DNA from: Pseudomonas sp. LRP2-20
GTDB lineage: Bacteria; Pseudomonadota; Gammaproteobacteria; Pseudomonadales; Pseudomonadaceae
Direction: 5' to 3'
Assembly: GCF_024349685.1 (NCBI RefSeq)
Contig: NZ_AP025944.1
Span: 254,001-318,000, forward strand
DNA length: 64,000 bases
Shown: positions 53,518-62,419 of the stretch, one piece after another
Numbering within the stretch: the first letter of the stretch is position 1
Layout of the letters: each line of letters starts with the position of its first letter
Program-made: the position numbers and the translations under genes
Notes under the pieces: model-generated
Database searches by the model: none
What the model saw: only the letters and a program-made list of their open reading frames with translations
What the model was told of the DNA's origin: nothing

Positions 53518-53613
53518 GGTTTCTTCGCGGGTAAACCCGCTCCCACAGGTACCGCGCAGGCTTCAAGCGCTAAAGAGATCCTGTGGGAGCGGGTTTACCC
53601 GCGAAGGGGGCCT
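53518..53613. repeat. REP pair between the LysR gene and the phosphonate operon
   Basis: Two intact inverted units of the TAAA subtype (CGCGGGTAAACCCGCTCCCA and complement). The 113 bases after it contain the promoter of the operon; no clear LysR site could be fixed by eye. Confidence 0.92.
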
Positions 53614-53726
53614 GAAGGCCACTACAAAATCTGCCTATACCACTATCAGCGTCTTTGGCCTGAAAGCCACAGAACCTTCGCACAGCCCGCCTAGCATGGC
53701 CCTCACTTGTTCGATGAGGCCTTGCC

Positions 53727-54785
53727 ATGAACCACGCCACCCCAGGCGCACAGATGAAAGTGCGCGGTATCCACAAGCGTTTCGGTGCCTTCACGGCGCT
53801 CAACGATGTGTCTCTGGACATCGCCGCTGGCGAGCTGGTCTGCCTGCTCGGCCCATCCGGTTGCGGCAAGACCACCCTGCTGCGCTGCATCGCCGGCCTC
53901 GAACGCCAGGACCGTGGCGTGTTGTACATGGGGGAGCGCGACATCTCCGAACTGCCGCCCCAGGCCCGTGACTACGGCATCCTGTTCCAGTCCTATGCGT
54001 TGTTTCCCAACCTGACCGTCGAAGCCAACATCGCCTACGGCCTGACCGGCAGCAGCCGCGACCAGAGCCGTCAACGTGTGGCAGAAATGCTCGAACTGGT
54101 TGGCCTGTCGGGTAGCGAAAAGAAATACCCCGGCCAGCTGTCCGGCGGTCAGCAGCAACGCGTGGCCCTGGCCCGTGCGCTGGCGCCGTCGCCGTCGCTG
54201 CTGCTGCTCGACGAACCGATGTCGGCGCTGGATGCCCGGGTGCGTGAGCACCTGTGCACCGAGCTGCGCCAGCTGCAGCGAAAGCTGGGCATCACCACGC
54301 TGATGGTCACCCACAACCAGGACGAAGCCATGCTCATGGCCGACCGCATCGCGGTGATGAACAACGGTCAGGTGGAGCAATACGCCACTGCGCAGGAGAT
54401 CTACGACCAGCCCGCCACGCCGTTCGTCGCCGAGTTCGTCGGCCAAGGCAACTGGCTGCCGTTCCAGCGCAGCAGCGAGAGCCATGCCCAGGTCGGCGCC
54501 ATGAGCATGCGCCTGGCGACCAACGCGGGTACTGCCCGCAGCGGCCGACTGTTCTGCCGCCCGGAGGCAATCGCCGTGAACCCATTGGTGCATGAGGAAA
54601 ACCTGTTCCCCGCCAAGGTTCGTGAAATTACCTTCCTCGGCAACCGCTGCCGCATGAGCTTCGAGCTCAAGGCCCTGCCCGGCCATGCCCTGCTCGCCGA
54701 ACTGGCGCCTGAGGCCATGCCGCGCTTGGGCTCGCAGGATATCTGGGTGGCGCTGCCACCGCAGAGCCTGCAGGTGTTTGCCTGA
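53727..54785 (+). CDS. 2-aminoethylphosphonate-type ABC transporter ATP-binding protein
   Basis: A 352-residue ABC ATPase of the Fbp/PhnT class. Walker [11 protein letters not shown]-loop [14 protein letters not shown], signature [16 protein letters not shown], Walker [13 protein letters not shown], switch [14 protein letters not shown]. The C-terminal TOBE region carries FCRPEAIAV. It is first in a four-gene set (ATPase, permease, binding protein, HD oxygenase) that I recognise as the putative 2-aminoethylphosphonate cluster. The permease begins one base after the stop. Confidence 0.9.
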   Translation: MNHATPGAQMKVRGIHKRFGAFTALNDVSLDIAAGELVCLLGPSGCGKTTLLRCIAGLERQDRGVLYMGERDISELPPQARDYGILFQSYALFPNLTVEANIAYGLTGSSRDQSRQRVAEMLELVGLSGSEKKYPGQLSGGQQQRVALARALAPSPSLLLLDEPMSALDARVREHLCTELRQLQRKLGITTLMVTHNQDEAMLMADRIAVMNNGQVEQYATAQEIYDQPATPFVAEFVGQGNWLPFQRSSESHAQVGAMSMRLATNAGTARSGRLFCRPEAIAVNPLVHEENLFPAKVREITFLGNRCRMSFELKALPGHALLAELAPEAMPRLGSQDIWVALPPQSLQVFA

Positions 54786-54786
54786 G

Positions 54787-56511
54787 ATGCCTGCGCCAAT
54801 GTCCCTGCCGCTGACCCAGACCAAACCTGCACCACGCGGCGACGTCGCCCTGGGTGACCGCCTGTTCGTCGTCGGTGGCAAGAGCCTGCTGCTGGTTCTG
54901 CTGCTGCTGGCCGTGGTGATGCCGTTGCTGGCCATTTTCTGGAAAGGCTTCAGCGGTGAAACCGGCCAGGGCGGTGGCTTGCTGGCCGCCCGCGAGTTGT
55001 TTGCCAGCGCAAACTTCCACTGGCTGCTCGGCAACAGCCTGGCGGTGGCCTGCACCGTGGCGGTGCTCGTGGTGCCGCTGGCTTACCTGTTTGCCTACGC
55101 CTTGCAGCGCACGCTGATCCCGGCCAAAGGCCTGTGGCGGGGCATCTCGTTGCTGCCGCTGCTGGCGCCGTCGATGCTCCCGGCAATTGCCCTGGTCTAT
55201 CTGTTCGGCAACCAAGGCCTGCTGCGCAGCCTGCTCAGCGACAACATCTATGGCTTCTGGGGCATCGTGCTCGGCGAGGCCATCTACACCTTCCCCCATG
55301 CGCTGATGATCCTGCTCTCGGCGCTGTCGCTGGCAGACGCGCGGCTGTTCGACGCCGCGTCGAGCATGGGCGCCGGTCCGTGGCGGGCGTTTTGCAGCAT
55401 CACCTGGCCAGCCACGCGTCAGTCGGTGTTCGCCGCGTTCTGCCTGGTATTCACCTTGACCATCACCGACTTCGGCGTGCCGGTCGTGGTCGGCGGCGAC
55501 TATCAGGTGCTGGCGCTGGAAGCCTACAAGGCGGTGGTCGGCCAGCAGCAGTTCGGCCGTGGCGCGTTGATCGGCATGGTGCTGTTGCTGCCAGCGCTGT
55601 TCAGCTTCGGCGTCGATGCCTGGCTGCGTCGGCGCCAGGGCCAGGCGATGAGCGGCCGTGCCCAGGTGTTCGAGCCCACCCCGTCACGTTGCCGTGATGC
55701 CTGCTTCCTGGCCATTGTGCTACTGGTCTGTGCGGCGCTGCTGGTAGTGATCGGCATGGCGGTGTACTCGTCGCTGGTGACGTTCTGGCCGTACAACCTG
55801 ACCCTGTCGTTCAAGCACTACCTGTTCGACGACACCGCCGGTGGCGGCTGGCTGGCCTACCGCAACAGCGTGACCATGGCTATGTGCACTGCGCTGATCG
55901 GCAGTATCGTGATCTTCACCGGTGCCTACCTGATGGAGAAAACTCAAGGCCAGCGCCTGCTCAACCAAGCCCTGCGTCTGCTCAGTTTCATCCCTATGGC
56001 GGTACCTGGGTTGGTGCTGGGCCTGGGCTACGTGTTCTTCTTCAACCTCAGTGGCAACCCGCTGCACGTGTTCTATGGCGGCATGGCGCTGCTGGTGCTG
56101 TGCACCATCGCCCATTACCTGACCACCGCACAGATGACCGCTGCCACCGCGCTGCGCCAGCTCGACGGCGAGTTCGAGGCCGCCGCGCTGTCGCTCAAGG
56201 CGCCGCTGTACAAGCACTTCGTGCGGGTCACCGTGCCGATCTGCCTGCCGGCGCTGCTGGACATCATCCGCTACCTGTTCGTTTCGGCGATGACCACGGT
56301 GTCGGCGGCGATCTTCCTCTACAGCCCTGACACCATCCTCGCCGCCGTCGCCGTGTTGAACATGGACGATGCCGGCAACGTTGGCGGTGCCGCCGCCATG
56401 TCGGCCCTGATCCTGCTGACCAGCGCCGCCGCCTCGCTGCTGCTGGCCGCTGCTTCCCGCGGCCTGCTGCGCCGCTCCCAGGCCTGGCGCCAGCGCGCCT
56501 CCGGCCATTGA
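54787..56511 (+). CDS. 2-aminoethylphosphonate-type ABC transporter permease (double domain)
   Basis: A permease of about 574 residues with two binding-protein-dependent transport domains in one chain and about twelve helices. The EAA loops are LFDAASSMGAGPWRAFCSITWPA and EFEAAALSLKAPLYKHFVRVTVP. One polypeptide thus supplies both halves of the channel, as in FbpB/ThiP-type systems. ATGs at 54787 and 54799 are both possible; the former directly abuts the ATPase stop. Confidence 0.9.
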   Translation: MPAPMSLPLTQTKPAPRGDVALGDRLFVVGGKSLLLVLLLLAVVMPLLAIFWKGFSGETGQGGGLLAARELFASANFHWLLGNSLAVACTVAVLVVPLAYLFAYALQRTLIPAKGLWRGISLLPLLAPSMLPAIALVYLFGNQGLLRSLLSDNIYGFWGIVLGEAIYTFPHALMILLSALSLADARLFDAASSMGAGPWRAFCSITWPATRQSVFAAFCLVFTLTITDFGVPVVVGGDYQVLALEAYKAVVGQQQFGRGALIGMVLLLPALFSFGVDAWLRRRQGQAMSGRAQVFEPTPSRCRDACFLAIVLLVCAALLVVIGMAVYSSLVTFWPYNLTLSFKHYLFDDTAGGGWLAYRNSVTMAMCTALIGSIVIFTGAYLMEKTQGQRLLNQALRLLSFIPMAVPGLVLGLGYVFFFNLSGNPLHVFYGGMALLVLCTIAHYLTTAQMTAATALRQLDGEFEAAALSLKAPLYKHFVRVTVPICLPALLDIIRYLFVSAMTTVSAAIFLYSPDTILAAVAVLNMDDAGNVGGAAAMSALILLTSAAASLLLAAASRGLLRRSQAWRQRASGH

Positions 56512-56541
56512 CCGACTGCCCACACTGATAGGAAACGCATC

Positions 56542-57567
56542 ATGTTCAAGCCCCTCGCACTTGCCGCTGCCGTATCCGCCGTCTTCAGCCTGCAGGCTTC
56601 GGCCGCCGCCACCCAGCTGACCGTGTACACCGCTCTGGAAGCCGAGCAGCTCAAGAGCTACAAACAGGCCTTCGAAAAGGCCAACCCGGACATCGAGATC
56701 AAGTGGGTGCGTGACTCCACCGGCATCATCACCGCCAAGCTGCTGGCCGAAAAGGAGCGCCCGCAGGCTGACGCAGTCTGGGGCCTGGCCGCCTCCAGCC
56801 TGGCCATCCTCGACCAGAACGGCATGCTCGAAGCCTACGCGCCGAAAGATCTGGGCAAGATCTCGGCGAACTACCGAGATGCCGCCAACCCGCCCGCTTG
56901 GGTCGGCATGGATGTGTGGGCCGCGACCCTCTGCTTCAACACCGTCGAAGCCGAGAAACAGGGCCTGAGCAAGCCGCTGAGCTGGCAGGACCTGACCAAG
57001 CCGGAATACAAGGGCAAGATCGTCATGCCCAACCCGGCCTCGTCCGGCACCGGCTTCCTCGACGTCAGCGCCTGGCTGCAGACTTTCGGCGAGCCTCAGG
57101 GTTGGGCCTATATGGACGCTTTGCACCAGAATATCGGCCAGTACGTACACTCAGGCTCCAAGCCCTGCAAGCTGGCGGCGGCGGGCGAGTTCCCGATCGG
57201 TATCTCGTTCGAGTACCCGGCCGTGCAGCTCAAGCGCCAGGGTGCGCCGCTGGAGATCGTGCTGCCGAAGGAAGGCCTGGGCTGGGAGATCGAGGCCACC
57301 GCCGTGATCAAGGGTTCGCCGAAGGCTGACGCGGCCAAGCGCCTGGCTGATTTTTCGGCAAGCCCGGCGGCCATGGAACTGTACAAGGACAACTTTGCCG
57401 TACTGGCCGCGCCAGGTATCGCCAAGCCGCAGACCGAATTGCCGGCCGATTATGAACAGCGCCTGATCAACAACGACTTTGCCTGGGCCTCGAAGCACCG
57501 CGACGAGATCCTCAGCGAATGGCGCAAGCGCTATGACGGCAAGTCGGAGAAGGTGGCGCAACAATAA
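56542..57567 (+). CDS. 2-aminoethylphosphonate-type ABC transporter binding protein
   Basis: A 341-residue periplasmic protein of the iron/phosphonate-binding class. The signal peptide ends ASAAA, then QLTVYTALEAEQLKSYKQAFEKANPDIEIKWVRDSTG. Further family strings: ADAVWGLAASSLAILDQNGML, YKGKIVMPNPASSGTGFLDVSAW. This string pattern fits PhnS2-type 2-aminoethylphosphonate proteins rather than Fe-binding FbpA, which has paired Tyr ligands. RBS AGGAAACGC precedes the ATG. Confidence 0.9.
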   Translation: MFKPLALAAAVSAVFSLQASAAATQLTVYTALEAEQLKSYKQAFEKANPDIEIKWVRDSTGIITAKLLAEKERPQADAVWGLAASSLAILDQNGMLEAYAPKDLGKISANYRDAANPPAWVGMDVWAATLCFNTVEAEKQGLSKPLSWQDLTKPEYKGKIVMPNPASSGTGFLDVSAWLQTFGEPQGWAYMDALHQNIGQYVHSGSKPCKLAAAGEFPIGISFEYPAVQLKRQGAPLEIVLPKEGLGWEIEATAVIKGSPKADAAKRLADFSASPAAMELYKDNFAVLAAPGIAKPQTELPADYEQRLINNDFAWASKHRDEILSEWRKRYDGKSEKVAQQ

Positions 57568-57584
57568 GCCCGGGAGTGAAGCCC

Positions 57585-58133
57585 ATGCCCACGCCAACCC
57601 AGACCATCGACACGCTGTTCTCCTTGTATGAGCAGCATGGTAGCGACGACTACATCGGCGAAGCCGTCAATCAGCTGGAGCACATGTCCCAGGCTGCGCA
57701 GTTGGCCATGGCTGAAGGCTTCGACGATGAAGTGGTACTGGCAGCATTTTTCCACGACATCGGCCACCTGTGCGGCGGTGAAGCCAGCATGGGGGGCTAT
57801 GGCGTGGTCAGCCATGAGCGCGTCGGTGCCGAATACCTGCGCCGTTGTGGCTTCGGCGAGCGCATGGTGCGGCTGGTGCAGTATCACGTGGAAGCCAAGC
57901 GTTACCTGACCTTGCGCCAGCCGGGGTATTACCAGCGGTTGAGCGAGGCGAGCCGGGGCACCCTGGAGTACCAAGGGGGTGTGATGAGCGTGGCCGAGGC
58001 GGATGCGTTCGAGCGGGATCCGCTGTTCGCAGTGAGCTTGCGGATGCGCGAATGGGACGAGATGGCCAAGGAGGTCGGGGTACCGGTGATGGATCTTGGG
58101 GCGCTGAGGGATAAGGCACTGGCCTTGCTCTGA
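57585..58133 (+). CDS. PhnZ-like HD-domain phosphonate oxygenase
   Basis: A 182-residue HD-fold mixed-valence di-iron oxygenase that cleaves the C-P bond of 1-hydroxy-2-aminoethylphosphonate. Key residues line up with PhnZ: Tyr23 and Glu26 in DDYIGEAVNQLEHM, His33, His57-Asp58 and His61 in FFHDIGH, His77, His101 and Lys105 in QYHVEAKRYL. A GTG at 57576 is in frame, but GGGAG nearby favours the ATG at 57585. No PhnY 2OG dioxygenase, which makes the hydroxylated substrate, is present in the window. An IS element begins 28 bases after the stop. Confidence 0.9.
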   Translation: MPTPTQTIDTLFSLYEQHGSDDYIGEAVNQLEHMSQAAQLAMAEGFDDEVVLAAFFHDIGHLCGGEASMGGYGVVSHERVGAEYLRRCGFGERMVRLVQYHVEAKRYLTLRQPGYYQRLSEASRGTLEYQGGVMSVAEADAFERDPLFAVSLRMREWDEMAKEVGVPVMDLGALRDKALALL

Positions 58134-58146
58134 ATGATGCCTGTAT

Positions 58147-58161
58147 CGGCCCTTTCGCGGG
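58147..58161. repeat. Left end of a REP pair cut by the IS
   Basis: GGCCCTTTCGCGGG is the outer part of a REP unit that continues at 59524 after the IS. The last eight bases, TTCGCGGG, are the left copy of the target duplication. Confidence 0.88.
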
Positions 58162-59523
58162 GAGGGTGTCAGAAATTTTGTGTTCGGGCATAACATGAGT
58201 AAGAGGTGCATGTATGCCAACCAAAAAGAAACCCCTGCGTGACCTGCCCAAAATCCCCAAGGAGCTGCTGGAGCAGTTCGGTGAGGGCCTGATGACCGCA
58301 GAAGCTATCGAGGATGCCTCTGCGGCGTTCAAGAAGGCCTTGATCGAACGCGCTCTGCATGCCGAGCTTGGCCACCACCTGGGTTATCCGCCGGGCGCGC
58401 AGCGCCCGGAGGATGAAACCAACCAGCGCAACGGCAAAAGCGGCAAGACAGTGCTAACCGGCGATGGGCCTCTGCGCTTGGATATCCCTCGCGACCGTGA
58501 CGGCAGCTTCTCGCCCATCCTGATCCCCAAACATGAGCGCCGTTACACTGGCTTCGACGACAAGATCATCGCCATGTACGCCCGTGGAATGACAGTCAGA
58601 GAGATCCGGGCCTTCCTGTCCGAGCAGTATGGAACCGACGTTTCACCCGACTTCATCAGCTCTGTGACAGACGAGGTCATGGACGAAATTGGCGCGTGGC
58701 AACAGCGGCCATTGGAGCCGATGTACCCGGTCATTTTCTTTGATGCGCTGCGGGTGAAGATTCGCGAAGAAGGCCTGGTGCGCAACAAGGCCATTTACTT
58801 GGCTTTGGGCGTTCTACCCGACGGGACGCGCGACATCCTGGGCATCTGGATCGAGAACACTGAGGGTGCGAAGTTCTGGATGAAGGTGTTCAACGATCTC
58901 AAGACACGTGGCGTCGAGGACGTGCTGATTGCCGTGACCGATGGCCTTAAAGGCATGCCAGAAGCCCTCAGCGCCGTGTTTCCAGAGACGACATTGCAGA
59001 CGTGCATCGTGCATCTGATCCGCAACAGCCTGGACTACGCGGCCTGGGACAAACGGCGCGCACTGGCCAAGGAACTGAAACCGATTTACCAAGCCATCAA
59101 TGCCGAAGCGGCTGAGCAAGCACTCGATGAGTTTGAGAGCGGGCCGTGGGGTGAGAAATATCCAACGGTGGTGGCTGCCTGGAGACGCGCCTGGGATCGC
59201 GTGATTCCATTCTTTGTCTTTCCGCCCGCCATCCGGAAGGTGATCTATACCACCAACGCGATCGAGAGCATCAACGCCCAGCTACGCAAGGTCATCAAGA
59301 CCCGAGGGCATTTCCCGAATGATGACGCAGCGACCAAACTGATTTGGCTGGGATTGCGCAACATAACAGCCAATTGGGGAAAACCGGCCCATGATTGGAA
59401 AAGCGCGATGAATCAATTTGCGATTCTGTACGGAGATCGGTTCATCAGGCCAACCTGGTGAAGATCAGGGCCTGCCTGACGGCAGGCCGTTACCGGCCCG
59501 CACACAAAAAATCTGACACTTCC
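58162..59523. mobile_element. IS256-family insertion sequence, 1362 bp, complete
   Basis: Bounded by imperfect inverted ends: the left GAGGGTGTCAGAAATTTTGT matches the reverse of the right end, GGAAGTGTCAGATTTTTTGT. An 8-bp direct repeat TTCGCGGG flanks it (58154-58161 and 59524-59531), the size expected for IS256. The single transposase gene is intact, so the element may still be active. It sits inside a REP pair. Confidence 0.93.
58214..59461 (+). CDS. IS256-family transposase
   Basis: A 415-residue mutator-type DDE transposase. The Asp residues are in IFFDALRVKI and VLIAVTDGLKGMPEAL, and the Glu in VIYTTNAIESINAQLRKVIKTRG. The motif ALHAELGHHLGYPPGAQ near residue 50 and RDRDGSFSPILIPKHERR are typical. 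Intact, with no frameshift. Less GC-rich in codon choice than its neighbours by eye, in keeping with transfer. Confidence 0.95.
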   Translation: MPTKKKPLRDLPKIPKELLEQFGEGLMTAEAIEDASAAFKKALIERALHAELGHHLGYPPGAQRPEDETNQRNGKSGKTVLTGDGPLRLDIPRDRDGSFSPILIPKHERRYTGFDDKIIAMYARGMTVREIRAFLSEQYGTDVSPDFISSVTDEVMDEIGAWQQRPLEPMYPVIFFDALRVKIREEGLVRNKAIYLALGVLPDGTRDILGIWIENTEGAKFWMKVFNDLKTRGVEDVLIAVTDGLKGMPEALSAVFPETTLQTCIVHLIRNSLDYAAWDKRRALAKELKPIYQAINAEAAEQALDEFESGPWGEKYPTVVAAWRRAWDRVIPFFVFPPAIRKVIYTTNAIESINAQLRKVIKTRGHFPNDDAATKLIWLGLRNITANWGKPAHDWKSAMNQFAILYGDRFIRPTW

Positions 59524-59605
59524 TTCGCGGGTAAACCCCCAGGATTACTGCCAACCTGAGATTTGCAGTGATCCTGTGGGAGCGGGTTTACCCGCGAAAG
59601 GGCCA
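59524..59605. repeat. Right part of the IS-split REP pair
   Basis: Begins with the right target duplication TTCGCGGG, then TAAACCCCCAGGATTACTGC. The left REP unit lacks about six to seven bases of its core (the GCTCCC part), while the right unit, GGGAGCGGGTTTACCCGCGA, is intact. Confidence 0.88.
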
Positions 59606-59616
59606 GACCTGCTGAA

Positions 59617-60981
59617 TCAGATCTGTGAAACCAGCGCTTCCAGCTGCTCCTGCCGCTCAGCCTGATTCAGCTTCGCCCCGGGGTTAAGGGTCGACCACTG
59701 TGGATGCGCCCGCGCCTTGCTCAAGGCCTCTGGCAGTTTGCCTTCTCGCCAAGCCTTTTCATCCACGGCCCCCAGCTTGATGCTGTCCTGCGCCGCATGC
59801 CCCCGGCCATCCAGTGCCACCATCAGTTGCTGCTGACGCAATGCCAGCAGCCGCAGCACCGTGTCATCCACCGTCAGCTCACGCTGCCCCTTCAGTTTGC
59901 CCATGAGTCGCGACCCATAGTTGCGCGCAGTCTGCAGCGCACCACCGGCGATCGCGCCGGCCAACGCTGCCGCGCCGAGGGTCAGGCCGCCAACCAACAG
60001 GTCAACGCCGGCCCCGGCCGCCGCCCCGGCCGCCACGCCGCTGCCCAGACGGACCCCCAGCAACTTCAGGGTTTCGGGATTGAACAGGTCATCGCCCCAA
60101 CGGCCATTCAGCAGCGGCAAGTCACCGGCATTGGCATCCTCGCGGCGGAAGGCATACAGCTTGAGCAGTGCCTCGACGCAGCGCTGCTCACGCTGGCGTA
60201 CATCCTCGCGCAAGGCCTCGATGGCTCGCGCTTCTGCGGCAGGTTCGGCCTCGACACTGCGCCGGCAGGCGGCGCAGTCGAGTAGCAGTTCGGCGATCAG
60301 CCGCTTGCCGCTGTGCTGGCGTGCCAGGCGCTGGGCCTGTTGGTCTTCGATCAGCCGTTGCAGGGCCGGTCGGGCGTCCTCCAGCAGCAGCGCCAGGCTC
60401 TCGTACAACCGGCGTTCGCCATCTTCCGGCGGCGCCACGCTGTCGAACCGCACCAATGCGTGAAGCCCAAGCCGGGCAAGGGCTTCACGCCATTGCGGCT
60501 CGCGGTGCTGGCTGCTGGCGACGAAGTTGAGCACCGGCAACAGCGGTTTGCCGCAGCTGGCCAGCACTTCCAGCTCGTCACGGTACTTGGCCAGCACCGG
60601 CTCGCGGGCGTCGATCACATATAGGCCGGCATTGCTCGCCAGCAGCTGACGCAGCACCTTGGCTTCCTGCTCGAAGCGCTGGCGCGCCTCGCTGCCCTGC
60701 AGGAAGCGTGCGAGGCGGGCCGGGCCGTCCAGGCGCTCACCGGGGCGTTCCAGGCGCTCGAGGTAGTCGAGCAGGGCGATGGCGTCTTCCAGGCCGGGGG
60801 TGTCGTAGAGCTCGAGCAGCGGTTCGCCGTCCACCGACAGCCGCGCACCTTCGACGTGGCGGGTGGTGCTGGGGCGGTGCGAGACCTCGCCGAAGCCGAC
60901 GTCGCGGGTGAGGGTGCGCAGCAGCGAGGTCTTGCCGACGTTGGTGTGGCCGACCACGGCCAGTTTCAGCGGCTCAGTCAT
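59617..60981 (-). CDS. GTPase of the DUF3482 family
   Basis: A GTP-binding protein of about 454 residues. The G1 loop is VVGHTNVGKTSLLRTL, the G3 DTPG motif is in LELYDTPGLEDAIALL. The canonical NKxD (G4) is not evident: the expected strand reads LLPVLNFVASSQHRE. The C-terminal half (DUF3482) contains a glycine/alanine-rich hydrophobic stretch, LGSGVAAGAAAGAGVDLLVGG, possibly membrane-inserting. Start at the ATG at 60981 (MTEPLKLAVVGHTN) or 60987. It overlaps the upstream DUF2868 gene by 8-14 bases. Confidence 0.9.
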   Translation of the reverse strand: MTEPLKLAVVGHTNVGKTSLLRTLTRDVGFGEVSHRPSTTRHVEGARLSVDGEPLLELYDTPGLEDAIALLDYLERLERPGERLDGPARLARFLQGSEARQRFEQEAKVLRQLLASNAGLYVIDAREPVLAKYRDELEVLASCGKPLLPVLNFVASSQHREPQWREALARLGLHALVRFDSVAPPEDGERRLYESLALLLEDARPALQRLIEDQQAQRLARQHSGKRLIAELLLDCAACRRSVEAEPAAEARAIEALREDVRQREQRCVEALLKLYAFRREDANAGDLPLLNGRWGDDLFNPETLKLLGVRLGSGVAAGAAAGAGVDLLVGGLTLGAAALAGAIAGGALQTARNYGSRLMGKLKGQRELTVDDTVLRLLALRQQQLMVALDGRGHAAQDSIKLGAVDEKAWREGKLPEALSKARAHPQWSTLNPGAKLNQAERQEQLEALVSQI

Positions 60982-62365
60982 GGCCATGCTCCAGCCAGGT
61001 CAGGGGCGAGGTGTCGGCATGGGGCAGGCCCAGGCGATCCAGGGCGTCGTGCCAGTCGCCCAGGCGCTCGGCGTCCAGGGCTTGGCCGGGGGCTGCCTGC
61101 AGCAGCCAGATGCGGGTGGCGCCGGCATGGCGAGCCAGTTCTGCGAGCAACGCCAGGCTGCCGCGATCGGGCGAGCGCCGTGGGTCGCAGGCGATGGCCA
61201 GGCGTGCCGGCGGAAAACGGCTGAGCTGTTCGAGCAGCTTGTTGCGTGATTCGCGGCTATCGAGCACGCCAGCGTCGGTCACAACCTTGGGCAGGGCGGG
61301 TGGCCAGGGGTGCTGGTCGTCCAGTTCCAGGCCCACCAGCAGCGCGCCGCTGCTGCCGCTTTCCAGCTGGCCAGCCTGGAATTGCGGCAGCGCATCGGGG
61401 GCGGCATCCTGCACGCCGATGCGTTCGCTGCGTGGCATCAAGGCGTCGCGCAATTGCGCGTAGCCGGGCAGGCTGAGGTCAAGCGTCAGCTGGGCGCGGC
61501 CCTGGCGCCAGCGCCACAGGCACAGCCCGGCCAGCAGCAGGCGTGGCAGCAGGCCGTACACCAGCACCACGCCGAGCAGCCAGCTGGCCCAGGCCTGGCG
61601 GGCGATAGCCAGGGCGGGGAGGGTGTCGCCGCTGGCGCGGATCATGGCCTCGTCCGGCACGGCGAAACCGAGCACCGCGGGCACTGCGCCGAGGGCTTGA
61701 GTCAAGTGAATGAACGGATCGGCGGCAAGTAGCGTGGTTTCCCAGACGAAGCCGTAGCGGCGGGTTGCCAGCAGGGTCAGCAGCATGCCCAGGGCCGCGA
61801 CCATCGCCAGCAGCCACAGGCCGTGCACAAGGGCGCCAAGCAGCCAGCGGTTCAGGCGCTGGCGTTGCAGCAGCACCAGCAGTGCCGGTGCCAGGTGCGC
61901 TGCCTTGGCGTCGCGGGCGAAGCGTTCACTCAACCACAACCACAGGCGGCCGAGGCTGGCGCCGTGCTCGCCGCTCAAGGCAAAACCCACGGCCCAGCCC
62001 AGCAGCATCAGCAGGTTCAGCCCGAGCAGGCTGCCCAGGGCCCAGAACACATTGACCGGGCGCTGCCCGTCACCGAGGGCGGCGAAGGCCAGGCCCGCAC
62101 CGCTGAACACGGCCAGCAGCATCAAGGCCAGCAGCGCCAGGCGTGCGCCCTGCTTCCAGTGGCGCAAGGCCGTGGTCATGCCATCGCGCTCGGCCAGCCA
62201 AAGTGCACGGGTTTCGATGCGCGCCGCCAGGTCGCCGCCCTGTTGGCGGGCGTGGCGGTTGGCCTCCTGGTCGTCCAGGAGGCCTGCGTGTTCCTCGCGC
62301 AGGCGTACCGCTTCGGTGAGCCAGCGCTTGTCCAGTGGTGTCGGTACAGTCACAAGGTCTTCCAT
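60974..62365 (-). CDS. DUF2868 membrane protein, partner of the GTPase
   Basis: A protein of about 463 residues with roughly four to five membrane segments in the first 300 residues (for example LALLALMLLAVFSGAGLAFAAL; NLLMLLGWAVGFALS) and a soluble C-terminal domain. No signal peptide. It overlaps the GTPase gene and the two families are regularly found as neighbours, so they likely act together. The open frame begins at 62395; the ATG at 62365 (MEDLVTVPTPLDKRW) is my preferred start. Function unknown. Confidence 0.87.
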   Translation of the reverse strand: MEDLVTVPTPLDKRWLTEAVRLREEHAGLLDDQEANRHARQQGGDLAARIETRALWLAERDGMTTALRHWKQGARLALLALMLLAVFSGAGLAFAALGDGQRPVNVFWALGSLLGLNLLMLLGWAVGFALSGEHGASLGRLWLWLSERFARDAKAAHLAPALLVLLQRQRLNRWLLGALVHGLWLLAMVAALGMLLTLLATRRYGFVWETTLLAADPFIHLTQALGAVPAVLGFAVPDEAMIRASGDTLPALAIARQAWASWLLGVVLVYGLLPRLLLAGLCLWRWRQGRAQLTLDLSLPGYAQLRDALMPRSERIGVQDAAPDALPQFQAGQLESGSSGALLVGLELDDQHPWPPALPKVVTDAGVLDSRESRNKLLEQLSRFPPARLAIACDPRRSPDRGSLALLAELARHAGATRIWLLQAAPGQALDAERLGDWHDALDRLGLPHADTSPLTWLEHGHD

Positions 62366-62419
62366 TGCGTGGTTCAGGGCAGAAGCATAACCCACACGCC
62401 CGATGCTATCCTCGCTGGC

